64,000 bases of DNA from Candidatus Parabeggiatoa sp. nov. 2 (GTDB lineage Bacteria; Pseudomonadota; Gammaproteobacteria; Beggiatoales; Beggiatoaceae). The DNA lies in assembly GCA_002085445.1 (NCBI GenBank), contig NBMI01000075.1, forward strand, positions 1 to 64,000, read 5' to 3'. The translations under genes and the position numbers were made by a program. Under the pieces are notes generated by a model, which worked only from the letters and a program-made list of their open reading frames with translations, ran no database searches and was not told the origin of the DNA. Below are positions 49,001 through 57,303 of the stretch, piece by piece; the stretch's first letter is position 1; each line of letters begins with the position of its first letter.

Positions 49001-50130
49001 CGCAAGATGCGGCCACGGGTAACTTGGAAGTCGATATAGGTGAGAGGTGTTACTCCGTTTCGCCCACCGAGGTGAAACAAGCCGAAGACGGGACAGAGCC
49101 TGGCTTATCTGTCAATGATGATGGCAGTGTGACCTTTGTCACCGAAGGCGGACAAGCAGTATTGGGTCAACCCACTGTCCAAGACAATACTGAATTTGTC
49201 GAAGGGCTAAATGACATTGATTTGTCTGGTTTAACCGTAGGTAGCACGGGTCATTTGACGACGGTTGACACTGAAGAAGCGAGTCAGGTGGTGGGGAAAG
49301 CAGACTATTTGTCAGTCGTTGCTGATCCAGATATGCCATTAGGGATTCGTCTGGTCAAGACGAACTGGTTTGATGAATTCAGTGGTAATGGTGCCGCAAA
49401 AGTCGCGATATTTGTGTTCATAGATAATGAAGGCGTTAAACGCCAACAATTTGTCTATCCGGCGCCGGTTAATGAAGCACTGTTAAGTTCGCTGGGTGCC
49501 AGTGACTCTAATGCAGATAATGTTGAACTTCATGCTGGTGTGGGTACGCTCAGCTTCATACTTCAGGGACAATTCTACTATGGCTTTTTGGATTACCGCG
49601 TTAAGGCGGGTGAAAAACCCAGTAGTGGTGTGGTCGAGTTCAACCCCACCGACGATATCAATGACGACGGTATAGAGGATATTCAAATCGTCTATCCAGA
49701 CGGTCAGCAGCAAGACTTATATATTATAGAGGACGACAGTATTGCAGCCCCGACTGATAACAGTACAGCCGTTGATTTTGAGACGGACGAGGCTGACGGT
49801 GCGGGTGAAGACGGCACATCTGATTCAGAAGACGACACGGGCGATGATGCCACTGGAGCGGATGAAGACGGCACTTCTGATTCAGAAGACGACACGGGCG
49901 ATGCCGACGGAACGAGTGAAGACGGGACTTCTGATTCAGAAGACGACACGGACGAGGCTGACGGTGCGGATGAAGACGGCACATCTGATTCAGAAGACGA
50001 CACGGGCGATGATGCCACCACTGGAGCGGATGAAGACGGCACTTCTGATTCAGAAGACGACACGGGCGATGATGCCACCACTGGAGCGGATGAAGACGGC
50101 ACTTCTGGCTCACAGGATGAACCGGTGTAG
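46054..50130 (+). CDS. Giant secreted acidic repeat protein with FG-GAP/VCBS-like repeats
   Basis: 1358 residues. Signal peptide about 1-23 (ALAMSMTIQA). Residues about 65-325 are Asp/Gly/Ser/Ala repeats (DADSGADGDSGADG type). Then a carboxypeptidase-regulatory-like beta-sandwich (VEGFVTDESENPLEGVTVTL, about 335-415) and at least four FG-GAP/VCBS-like repeats with DxDGDGxxEI calcium-loop motifs. Between the third and fourth lies an insert, CHVSSGKTITVSASA to HLKHGDTLGAC, followed by runs of Asp and STVVEEEDDSGDD repeats. A second globular part (about 860-1225) precedes C-terminal EDGTSDSEDDTGDD repeats. Probably extracellular and calcium-binding, a surface or matrix protein. A terminator follows. 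Confidence 0.88.
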   Translation: MKRKLIALWIMTIALAMSMTIQAQEEAAGATNTDATPTAVTTNASGDSNTDNAGDASTTASDNSDAGSGADADSGADGDSGADGDADSGADADSGADGDSGADGDADSGADADSGTDGDADGDSGADGDADSNGGADGESGADGDADSDGDADSDSGAEGDADSDGGADGDSGGDADNDGDADSDSGAEGDADSDGGADGDSGGDADNDGGADGDSGGDADNDGGADSDSDGDADSDGGADGDSGADGDADSDGGADSDSGADGDADSDGGADSDSGAEGDTDSDGGADGDSGADGDAGSGDDADTGSDSDGDSDTGDDGDAGDGDDSDESGDVIELEIIVEGFVTDESENPLEGVTVTLGELSAVSNEQGNYQIPGLVAGTYTLTGEKEGYVFQEMQITLADENPFLEVNLTSLAGGTIEGHNMVVVGVHACEADTNVNSVTLSTNKGEAVYNFNTGFTSEGIRLSSADFDTDESTDVAVSEMDQGNDVYVFNAKGERFVKIITNSDQKGANSAFGDIDGDGEFEIVVSSQTKSSRVYLYESTGKAIRAITVSDENTYFDIATGDVDGDKTDEIIVGLLEGTEGNNVFVYDSEGELLNAFSALGGSGIVVAAGDIDGDGVAEIITGQAEESEEYTVAAYEMDGSVVLETFNAFGGQNILVRKGRAKDKDNSKVTLCHVSSGKTITVSASASKAHLKHGDTLGACDSSSKDDDDDDDDDDDNTVVDDDDSTVVDDDDDSDDGDSSTVVEEEDDSGDDDSTVVEEEDDSGDDDSTVVEEEDSGPCQLYAGKGVVLAAGDVDGDGQAEIIVSKAGGKEVRLYKADGSLAEYFNAVADNAVISSLGYGSNMAVELPVTTTLPADPEEPLKDITIIGTPEEPVVVEDRKIEGTVRMAYTLIVSVKLTVGANLELGPGVQFASHEAIPEGIDLTETLGDIYVSNTTPGMDIDYEPVNLGKSVVKDEPSVLEDIEVIIENKAGDAAEVTQDAATGNLEVDIGERCYSVSPTEVKQAEDGTEPGLSVNDDGSVTFVTEGGQAVLGQPTVQDNTEFVEGLNDIDLSGLTVGSTGHLTTVDTEEASQVVGKADYLSVVADPDMPLGIRLVKTNWFDEFSGNGAAKVAIFVFIDNEGVKRQQFVYPAPVNEALLSSLGASDSNADNVELHAGVGTLSFILQGQFYYGFLDYRVKAGEKPSSGVVEFNPTDDINDDGIEDIQIVYPDGQQQDLYIIEDDSIAAPTDNSTAVDFETDEADGAGEDGTSDSEDDTGDDATGADEDGTSDSEDDTGDADGTSEDGTSDSEDDTDEADGADEDGTSDSEDDTGDDATTGADEDGTSDSEDDTGDDATTGADEDGTSGSQDEPV

Positions 50131-50160
50131 CAACTGTAGGATAAGTAGTAAGTGATTTGA

Positions 50161-50242
50161 CGGATACTCTCCTTTATCAGGGAGAATATCCGTTTACCCA
50201 TCAATAGCCCTTTGCTTGAATTGAAAGCAAGGGGCTTTTTTT
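50161..50242 (+). terminator. Two hairpins, the second a rho-independent terminator
   Basis: CGGATA-TCTCC pairs with GGGAGA-TATCCG (50161-50192), then AGCCC-TTGCTT pairs with AAGCAA-GGGCT (50206-50235) followed by seven T. It lies 30-110 bp after the acidic protein stop codon. Confidence 0.88.
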
Positions 50243-50329
50243 ATGCTTAACGAGAATCCGAAACCCGCCTTTATACTGCAAACGGTTTAGAATTGGACTT
50301 TTATGTTTTAAGAAATTTTATCTATGAAA

Positions 50330-51190
50330 TCCAACCCCGACAAGGGTTGAATGTGAAACGCAGTAACTCGCGTAGCGAGATAATAGCTTAAGGAAAACCT
50401 GTAGAAAATGTGCCACGACGCGCCAACCCCGAAAGGGGTTGAATGTGAAACGTAGTAACTCGCGTAGCGAGATAATAAGTCTTGTATTGAGATAATCACT
50501 AAAATTCAACCAGTTAGACATTTCAAAAAAAGTTACAATCAGGAATTTATCTAAGTACAACTTCTTTTAGGATTAAACGGATTGAACTGAGTACGACTAA
50601 TTGATCTAAGTGTAACGGATTATTGAGTTAAGTGCAACGGATTGAGCTAAGTACAACTAATTACGCTTAGTACAACGAATTGCGCGAATAAGCGAATTAA
50701 GTATCCGTTTCGGAACGCGTATCCGTTGTACTACCAGTATAATAACCAAGTACAACGAATTACGCAGATAAGCGAATTGAGTCTATAATATCAGTAATCA
50801 CTGAAAACCAAGTACAACGGATGACGTGGATAAACGGATTAATTGAGTACAGCGAATTGCGCGGATAAACGAATTAATTGAGTACAGCGAATTGCGCGGA
50901 TAAACGAATTAATTGAGTACAGCGAATTGCGCGGATAAGCGAATTAATTGAGTACAGCGAATTGCGCGGATAAGCGAATTGAGTACAGCGAATTGCGCGG
51001 ATAAACGAATTAATTGAGTACAGCGAATTACGCGGATAAGCGAATTAAGTACAACGAAACTTCGTTAAGGAACGCCTATTACGCGGATAAGCTAACCAAA
51101 TCCAAACACCAGCACGATCTAATCCTTTATTATAACGAATCCCTGTAGTTAACGAATCCCTGTAGTTGCTTTTAACTGATCACTGAAATT
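50330..51190. repeat. Palindromic blocks and a long array of ACAACGAATTACGCGGATAA repeats
   Basis: Two AACCCCGAAAGGGGTTGAA-type blocks with CGTAGTAACTCGCGTAGCGA (50330-50475), then about 15 units and half-units of the ACAACGAATTACGCGGATAA / GTACAGCGAATTGCGCGGAT family (50570-51095), several at a regular 31-37 bp period. No unique spacers. The start of the 318-residue gene follows CGAATCCCTGTAGTT duplicated at about 51137-51167. Confidence 0.85.
50471..50621 (+). repeat. ~150-bp direct repeat, left copy
   Basis: Nearly identical to 52432-52586 (one clear difference, GTTAGACA against GTTATACA, in the core). It contains GATAATCACTAAAATTCAAC and TTTCAAAAAAAGTTACAATC. The pair encloses 1.8 kb with the 318-residue gene. 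Confidence 0.88.
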
Positions 51191-52147
51191 TTGTCATTAC
51201 CTTCATTGTTACAAATCAGCCTAAGCTCGCTACTAGACAGTCCTGCTGTCGTCGAGCTCGCGGCACGCGCTGGTGATAAGGCTGTTGTGATTCTTAAGAA
51301 TCATTTTACCTTATCGTCTAAAGAAATAAACGATGCGATTCAAAATAGCTATGGTTATGCTCTTGCTACCATCGCGGCTGGGTTGGCGGCCCCAGAGCAA
51401 AAAATGGCTTTTCTGCAAAAACTTAGGCATTCTAAGTTGGAACGGGAGTTTTCTGACAAAATAGAGCTCAATTACTTACAGCCGTTTTTGAACTCGGCCT
51501 TTTTTCAACCGGACTCTGATTCCTCTGAACAAGGCGGAATTTCGGCCTATTTCCGGGCCAATGCGATTAAAAATTGTCGGGTTTTAATTCCTTACAAAAA
51601 GCAGTTGTTTCAGGATGCGGCCGCGGCGGCGCTCACGGAGGCCGATTTGACGGCTATCATTAGCTATAAAGGCCCTATTAGTATTACGGATTTAGTCCTA
51701 AAACAGTTGGAAAAATTACATCCTAGCGAAAAATGCGCTGATTTTGATGATTTTGTGGCTTTTCTGCGCTATAAGGATTTATTAGGCAATGCCATCCTGT
51801 TTTTCTTTCATGAGCAATTGCGCCAACACCCGCGTGTTAAAGAGACGTTTGCGGCTTTGCAGCGTGCTGGGCTGTGGGTGGATGTGCGTGATATTAAAGC
51901 CGCTCAGCAGAGTTTGACGGCGACGCTTGAGCAGCAGCATGCTGAGCTGTTGCGCCAGTTGGATGAGCAAAAACAACAGATGGCGGTGGCGATGCAAGCC
52001 AATGATTTTGCGCGGCTGGGTGAAATCGGGCAAGCGTTGCAGGGTTTGCAGCAGCAAGCGAGTGCGATTGAGTATGAGTTAAAACAAGTGCCGGTGATGT
52101 TGCAAAAAGCGCAAACCGCTTGGCAGCAAAGCCATGAGCAGTTGTGA
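51191..52147 (+). CDS. Hypothetical protein with C-terminal coiled coil
   Basis: 318 residues from a TTG start (51191). No Shine-Dalgarno is seen, and the first strong internal ATG is far downstream. The N-terminal 200 residues are mixed helical with no family that I recognise (LLDSPAVVELAARAGDKAVV, then NAIQ-like NDAIQNSYGYALATI). The last 90 residues are a Gln/Ala/Glu-rich coiled coil (LEQQHAELLRQLDEQKQQMA). No signal peptide or TM helix, so probably cytoplasmic. It may be the 5' part of a larger signalling or conflict protein. Long nearly identical direct repeats flank it. Confidence 0.65.
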   Translation: MSLPSLLQISLSSLLDSPAVVELAARAGDKAVVILKNHFTLSSKEINDAIQNSYGYALATIAAGLAAPEQKMAFLQKLRHSKLEREFSDKIELNYLQPFLNSAFFQPDSDSSEQGGISAYFRANAIKNCRVLIPYKKQLFQDAAAAALTEADLTAIISYKGPISITDLVLKQLEKLHPSEKCADFDDFVAFLRYKDLLGNAILFFFHEQLRQHPRVKETFAALQRAGLWVDVRDIKAAQQSLTATLEQQHAELLRQLDEQKQQMAVAMQANDFARLGEIGQALQGLQQQASAIEYELKQVPVMLQKAQTAWQQSHEQL

Positions 52148-53290
52148 GGGTTTGTTGTGGTGCGATGGTGTGAGGGCATATGGGTGGATTGGGGGGTGTT
52201 GGGTGTGTTAAGGCTTGGGGTTGCGTTTGGTATTTAGGCGCTGTTTAGTGCTTGGAATATGGTTAGTACTAAGGATGACGTGGATTAACGGATTGATTTG
52301 AGTAGGATTGGTTGATTGGGTTAAGTGCAGCGGATTGCGTCTGGGAGGAGTACTTAGGATGACGTGGATTAACGGATTAATCTGAGTACGATTGGTTGAG
52401 TTAAGTACAACTGATGGGCAGTAACTCGCTGCGCGAGATAATAAGTCTTGTATTGAGATAATCACTAAAATTCAACCAGTTATACATTTCAAAAAAAGTT
52501 ACAATCAGGAATTTATCTAAGTACAACTTCTTTTAGGATTAAACGGATTGAACTGAGTACGACTAATTGATCTAAGTGTAACGGATTCGTTGTACTACCA
52601 GTCTAATTACGCCAAGTACAACGAATTGCGCGGCTAAGCGAATTAAGTACAACGGATTGCGCGGATAAGCGAATTAAGTACAACGGATTGAGCTAAGTGC
52701 GACGGATTGAGGTAAGTGGATTGAGTTAAGTGCAACGGATTGAGTTAAGTGCAACGGATTGAGCTAAGTGCAACGGATTGAACTGAGTATGACTAATTGA
52801 TCTAAGTGTAACGGATTGAGCTAAGTACAATTAATTACGCACGCTTAGTACAACGAATTACGCGGATAAGCGAATTGAGAGTCGAATTGAGTACAGCGAA
52901 TTACGCGGATAAGCGAATTGAGTACAACGAATTACGCGGATAAGCGAATTGAGAGTCAAATTGAGTACAGCGAATGACGTGGATAAGCGGATTGAGTACG
53001 ACTGATTGTGCCAAACCTAGTACAACTGACGCTTAGTACAACGAAACTTTGTTCTGAAACGCTAAACGCAGTGGCGGGTTAAAATGACTCCAAGCAAGCC
53101 TAATTCGGTGCCAAGCTAAAGTTGAAAGCTTTCAAATGGCTTTATGGCCCACAAACCAGTGCCAATAGCCATACAAAAATAAGGGTTAAATTGACACAAA
53201 TTGACACAAAATAACTACAAGGACTACAACAATTCGGTGGGTTTAGCAAAGCGCTACCCATCCGACTAATCAATTCGATTATCCGCGTAA
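52148..53290. repeat. Second long array of ACAACGAATTACGCGGATAA-family repeats
   Basis: Includes the right copy of the 150-bp direct repeat (52432-52586), then at least 15 units and variants (GCAACGGATTGAG, ACAACGGATTGCGCGGATAA) up to about 53075, and a segment at about 53095-53160 with a TTCAAATGGCTTTATGGCCC motif. The 60 bp after the gene are G/T-rich. No gene seen. Confidence 0.8.
52432..52586 (+). repeat. ~150-bp direct repeat, right copy
   Basis: See 50471-50621. The boundary sequences differ (CGTAGCGAGATAATAAG on the left, CTGCGCGAGATAATAAG on the right), which helps place the ends. Confidence 0.88.
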
Positions 53291-53291
53291 T

Positions 53292-53400
53292 CACAGGTTG
53301 CACCTGTGGCTATTCATATTCAACCCCTTTCGGGGTTGGCGTATGTTCCACAGGTTGCACCTGTGGCTATTCATATTCAACCCCTTTCGGGGTTGGCATG
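53292..53400 (+). repeat. Two tandem ACAGGTTGCACCTGT/CCCCTTTCGGGG blocks
   Basis: Two identical units of about 48 bp at a 58-bp period. Each has the palindrome ACAGGTTGCACCTGT, GGCTATTCATATTCAA and CCCCTTTCGGGGTTGGC. Same family as 38880-39085 and 9520-9800. Confidence 0.85.
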
Positions 53401-53458
53401 TTATTGCTTTGTATTTCACTCAAGCGGAAAATGCTATATCAATTCGTTTATCCGCGCA

Positions 53459-53598
53459 ATTCTCGATAGCAATATTTGGCTATACGCGCTTTTACAACAT
53501 CAAGATACTCAAAAAGCTGAACTGTAGCAAGTGCATTACAAGGCAATGCGGTACGACTTTATTCTGAAGACATGCAAAACGGTTTATTAATAACGTGA
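53459..53598 (+). pseudogene. VapC/PIN-domain remnant with internal deletion
   Basis: ILDSNIWLYALLQHQDTQKA is the N-terminal strand of a PIN domain with its catalytic Asp. A stop (TAG) follows, and then in another frame NAVRLYSEDMQNGLLI, the typical C-terminal end of a PIN toxin. Nearly all of the middle is missing. The inverted-end element at 53593 starts within its last codons. Confidence 0.7.
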
Positions 53599-53853
53599 GT
53601 TCGACTTTTCAATAAGTTATATAAATCATCTCTTAATCAATTATTTGATGACAATTAATTGATTAAAAAGGCCTTTTTATTATATGATATACCCTTAGCA
53701 TTAATACGTGAATAACCCTTATTTGTGGGCCATCAACTGGAATAAGTAAGTACAACTTATGGTTTTTTTTTAACTGATTGATAATTAACCCATTATAACT
53801 AAATAATTGAGATAACTAATAATTTTATAACCCATTGATATTTACGTTAATAG
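53593..53853. mobile_element. Diverged second copy of the MITE-like element
   Basis: Colinear with 19719-19986 (ACGTGAGTTCGACTTTTCAA, then ATTTGTGGGCCAT, AACTGATTGA, TTTTATAACCCATTGATATTT), but the right inverted end AAAGTCGAACTAAC is lost. About 70-75 % similar by eye. Confidence 0.6.
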
Positions 53854-53889
53854 AAAATAAACTGACAATAATCAATCCCTTTGCTGTTC

Positions 53890-54300
53890 CTATTTCTTAG
53901 CCAGGTAGTCGGGTGGACAACGTTGTTGCCCACCCGCTTGTCAGCTTAGCAATGGTTGATTGGGGGATTCATGGCGTGTTGTCGGGTTGACTACTTAGGA
54001 TTAGGGGAATAAACGGATTTGTTCGTCTGGGATGATGGATAGTAGGCCATGAACAAAACGTTCCACCGGCCGGGAAATGGCCGATAACATGGGCCACTTT
54101 AAAAGACTTTAAAAGCGTTCCGCCAGTCAGGAAATGGCCGGCAACGTGGCCCATTTTAAAAAAACGTTCCGGGCGGGGTTGCAAACGGGTTAAATTTGAG
54201 ATATTTTTACGCGCTTTTTTTTCACCCTGCCAAACTAAAGTTTGGACGACTGCCAAGCGTAAGGCTGGATTATTGACTTGAACATCAAGTTTTAGTATCA
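53890..54300. repeat. Repeat cluster
   Basis: A GGTGGACAACGTTGTTGCCC element copy (53900-53990), then the block shared with 44757-44925 and two GGCCGGCAACGTGGCCCATT units (53993-54180), then GTTTGGACGACTGCCAA. The minus-strand frame across this segment is repeat translation. From 54300 to 54584 I see nothing certain beyond a leader. Confidence 0.7.
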
Positions 54301-54584
54301 TTTAAAATGAATATAGTAGATCGATGCCTAGAGATTGATCTCTAGGCTAACGGACTAATCCTCAAAAACTTGATCATCGAGTAAAAGCGATATAGGGAAT
54401 CGACTCCACCTACAATTCTTGTATACTATACAGCGTCATCCTTAAGTTTTTCGTCATGTCTCACGGGGCTAGAACACGCTCAGCCATGAAAACCAGATTT
54501 CGTATCTGTCTTCATTCCAAAAGCGCAATGCAAAGTATAGTTATTGAAAAAAAACCGCATGTCAACACAAATAGGAGAAATACT

Positions 54585-55793
54585 ATGAAAATCAACAGGC
54601 TATTGGTTGCAGGGTTCGCAATATTCCCTCTTTTAGCCGCCGGTAACGAAATCATGCCGCCCGATACGACGGGTGCCCAGTCTGAATCTGTGACTCTTGG
54701 TGGTGATAATAAGGATAACAGGGGGGCAGTAAGACTGCTTTCCTCTGGGAATAAAATGACCGGTAAGCGTTATGCCCTCGTGATAGGCAATGCCGGTTAT
54801 GAGGGTGATCCCCATATTCCGCCATTAAGGAACTCTCTTAACGATGCCCGTGATCTGAGAACTATTTTGAAGGAGAAGGGTTTTGAAGTCGTTTATCGGG
54901 AAGATGCCGCCAATCGGCGGGAAATGATGGAAGCGGCGCTGGAATTTACCCAAAAATTATCGGGGGGCAGCGTGGGGCTGTTCTATTACGCAGGCCATGC
55001 CGTACAAGTCAACAACAAAAATTATCTGATTCCAACTCAAGTGAAGTTGCCATCTGAGACTGAGGTGGAATATGAAACAATGTCGGCTCAGTATGTCTTG
55101 GAGAAGATGAAAAAAGCGGGAAATGGCACTAATATTATTATATTGGATGCTTGTCGGGACAATCCGCTCCCTAAAAGAGGGCGTCGTGGTTTAGGGAGAA
55201 CCGGTGGGTTGGCTGAAATGCGTAGTCCAACGGGTTCAATTATTAGTTTCGCAACGGCGCCCAATCAAACGGCCGCTGATGGTCTTGGCCGAAATGGGAC
55301 TTATACCAAATATCTGCTCCAAGCCCTCAAAATTCCCGGTTTGACGGTGGAAGCGATGTTTAAACGGGTACGGGTTGGCGTTTTGGCCGAAACCAATGGT
55401 GAACAAGTTCCTTGGGAGCATAGTTCATTTGTGGGCGAATTCTGTTTTTCGGGTTGTCAAGCCCGACTTCAATCACAGCCACAACCGTTTGAAAAGGGTC
55501 TCAAACGGGTCGAAGAGGCGGATAGAAAATTGGCGGAAGCGAGAAAACGAGAAGAACCGGCCGAAAAACTCGCCGAAGAGGCCGCTCAAATGGGGCATAT
55601 GCGGCTGCCCTCAAAGCCGCACAGTAAGCCAAAAAAGCACAAGCTGCACAAGCTGCACAAGCAGCGCAAGCAGCACAAGCAGCACAAGCTGCACAAGCAG
55701 CGCAAGCAGCACAAGCAGCACAAGCAGCACAAGCAGCGCAAGCAGCGCAAGCAGCACAAGCAGCACAAGCAGCGCAAGCAGCACAAGCGGTAA
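54585..55793 (+). CDS. Secreted caspase-like (peptidase C14) protein
   Basis: 402 residues from ATG 54585, chosen over 54456 because AGGAG lies 8 nt upstream and a signal peptide (about 1-20) results. The p20-like domain (about 60-290) has the catalytic dyad H138 in FYYAGHAV and C190 in ILDACRDNP. Bacterial metacaspase/orthocaspase proteins cleave after Arg or Lys. A charged helical segment follows, then a Lys/His/Gln-rich tail made by a 9-bp unit (AAGCAGCAC). In the next frame the same DNA reads Ala-Gln repeats, which continue the helical segment more naturally, so a +1 shift near 55593 is possible. Confidence 0.85.
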   Translation: MKINRLLVAGFAIFPLLAAGNEIMPPDTTGAQSESVTLGGDNKDNRGAVRLLSSGNKMTGKRYALVIGNAGYEGDPHIPPLRNSLNDARDLRTILKEKGFEVVYREDAANRREMMEAALEFTQKLSGGSVGLFYYAGHAVQVNNKNYLIPTQVKLPSETEVEYETMSAQYVLEKMKKAGNGTNIIILDACRDNPLPKRGRRGLGRTGGLAEMRSPTGSIISFATAPNQTAADGLGRNGTYTKYLLQALKIPGLTVEAMFKRVRVGVLAETNGEQVPWEHSSFVGEFCFSGCQARLQSQPQPFEKGLKRVEEADRKLAEARKREEPAEKLAEEAAQMGHMRLPSKPHSKPKKHKLHKLHKQRKQHKQHKLHKQRKQHKQHKQHKQRKQRKQHKQHKQRKQHKR

Positions 55794-55813
55794 GGTAAGC
55801 ACAAGCCCTAAAA

Positions 55814-55838
55814 AGGCGATAAATCGCCTACTACAAAC
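55814..55838 (+). repeat. Single REP-like unit before the DprA-like gene
   Basis: GGCGATAAATCGCC with CTACTACAAAC, ending 14 bp before ATG 55852. Same family as the arrays around the RAYT gene. Confidence 0.85.
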
Positions 55839-55851
55839 GGGATTGAGTAAT

Positions 55852-57198
55852 ATGAACAGGACCGAACAAGTATCAAGTGCCGATACGCAAGCTATTTTAT
55901 TATTGTGTGGACATTTTGGAAAAAAAGCTAAAGGCGAAATTAAACCTTTAATACCGTCCGAATATGCGAGGTTTGCACAGTGGTTACAAGCGCAAGATAT
56001 GCGGCCGGCCGATTTATTAGACACTTCTTCGGTTGTCAAAATTAAGCATTTTGTTGATAAAACGATTGCGGCGGGACGTTTGCAGGCTTTATTGATGCGA
56101 GGTGGCGCACTGGCTTTGGCAGTTGAGGCGTGGGCAAATAAAGGGTTGTGGGTAATGAGTCGCAGTGATAAGGCTTATCCTACGCGCCTAAAAAAGCAGT
56201 TAGGGCAAGCTGCGCCTCCTATTTTTTATGGTGTGGGGCAACCGGCTTTGTTGCAAAAGGGTGGCTTGGCCGTCGTCGGTTCACGGGAGGTTGATAAGCA
56301 AGTGGTTGATTTTACGAAGTTAATTTCTAAAAAGTCGGCCCAACAACGGATGACTATTATTTCAGGCGGAGCGCGTGGGGTAGATACGGAGGCGATGTTG
56401 ACGGCTTTGATACATGGAGGCACGGCCGTTGGTGTGTTGACAGAGAGTTTGACACGCGCTGCTGTTGCTGGTAAATACCGTGACGCTTTGCGGGAGGAGC
56501 GATTAGTCCTTATTTCTCCTTTTGATCCAGACGCGGGTTTTAACGTGGGCAATGCGATGGCACGCAATAAATATGTTTATGCGTTGTCAGATTGGGCGGT
56601 TGTTGTTAATAGTGGTTACCAAGAAGGAGGCACTTGGGCGGGTGCTACTGAGAATTTAAAGGCGCAATGGGTGCCGTTGTTTGTCCGCAAGGATGAATCT
56701 ATGCCGGTTGGTAATCAAGCGTTGCTCAATCAAGGGGCGATTGCGCTGGATAAAAAGACGTTGCAAGAGATGGCGGATTTGCGTCAACAGTTATCGCAAC
56801 TGAGTGAGACACCGCAGCCGCAAGAAGTCACTGATGCCGTGCCGGCGAATTATAGTAGTAATATAGAAAAAAACGCTGAGGCGGTTGAGAGGATTGAGGC
56901 AGTTGAGAGGATTGAGGCGGTTGAGGCGGTTGAAACGGTTGAAGCGAATGAAGCTGATGAGGAAAAGGTCGAAAAAAGTACGGATTTATTTGAGGTTGTA
57001 TGGCCTCATATTGAAAAACAACTGGTGACGGCGAAAACGGAGCGGGAGCTTGCTGAGTGTTTGAATTTACAATCTAAGCAGTTGAAGATTTGGTTAGCAC
57101 GCGCTTTAGATATGGGAAAAATCAATAAGTTAAAAAAACCGCAGCGGTATGTCAATGTTGAATCCGGCCATAAAGTACAGCCATCATTGTTTGGCTGA
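55852..57198 (+). CDS. DprA/Smf-like DNA-processing protein
   Basis: 448 residues from ATG 55852. The frame is open further upstream only because the 9-bp repeats contain no stops. The Rossmann-like core has SDKAYPTRLKK, GLAVVGSRE, ISGGARGVDTEAM, FDPDAGFNVGNAMARNKYVY and GYQEGGTWAGA, the DprA/Smf signature. A linker of Glu-Arg-Ile-Glu-Ala-Val repeats (about 345-375) leads to a C-terminal winged-helix segment. DprA loads RecA on incoming single-stranded DNA. Longer paralogues with a winged helix also occur in defence settings. The start has only a weak GATTGAG. Confidence 0.88.
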   Translation: MNRTEQVSSADTQAILLLCGHFGKKAKGEIKPLIPSEYARFAQWLQAQDMRPADLLDTSSVVKIKHFVDKTIAAGRLQALLMRGGALALAVEAWANKGLWVMSRSDKAYPTRLKKQLGQAAPPIFYGVGQPALLQKGGLAVVGSREVDKQVVDFTKLISKKSAQQRMTIISGGARGVDTEAMLTALIHGGTAVGVLTESLTRAAVAGKYRDALREERLVLISPFDPDAGFNVGNAMARNKYVYALSDWAVVVNSGYQEGGTWAGATENLKAQWVPLFVRKDESMPVGNQALLNQGAIALDKKTLQEMADLRQQLSQLSETPQPQEVTDAVPANYSSNIEKNAEAVERIEAVERIEAVEAVETVEANEADEEKVEKSTDLFEVVWPHIEKQLVTAKTERELAECLNLQSKQLKIWLARALDMGKINKLKKPQRYVNVESGHKVQPSLFG

Positions 57199-57303
57199 AT
57201 TGGTAATGGGTACAGGAGTCCAAGATTTATCTTGGAAGTGCCCAAACGTTAGTTTGGACGACTGCCAAACTTGGACTCCTGAAACTAAAGTTTGGACTCC
57301 TGA
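57199..57303. repeat. GAGTCCAAACTTTAGTTTGG-family repeats between convergent genes
   Basis: Four partial units, including the palindromes CCAAACGTTAGTTTGG and CAGGAGTCCAA. They lie between the stops of the DprA-like and GH57 genes and might terminate both transcripts. Confidence 0.75.

Noticed and set aside
50570-53075. Possible CRISPR arrays
   Set aside because: Units are contiguous or overlapping variants of one sequence without unique spacers of constant length, and no cas genes are present.
53969-54301. Minus-strand 110-codon ORF
   Set aside because: Composed of three repeat families; no natural protein features.
55375-55851. N-terminal extension of the DprA-like gene
   Set aside because: The frame is open only through the 9-bp repeat and the caspase gene. 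Homology to DprA proteins begins after ATG 55852.
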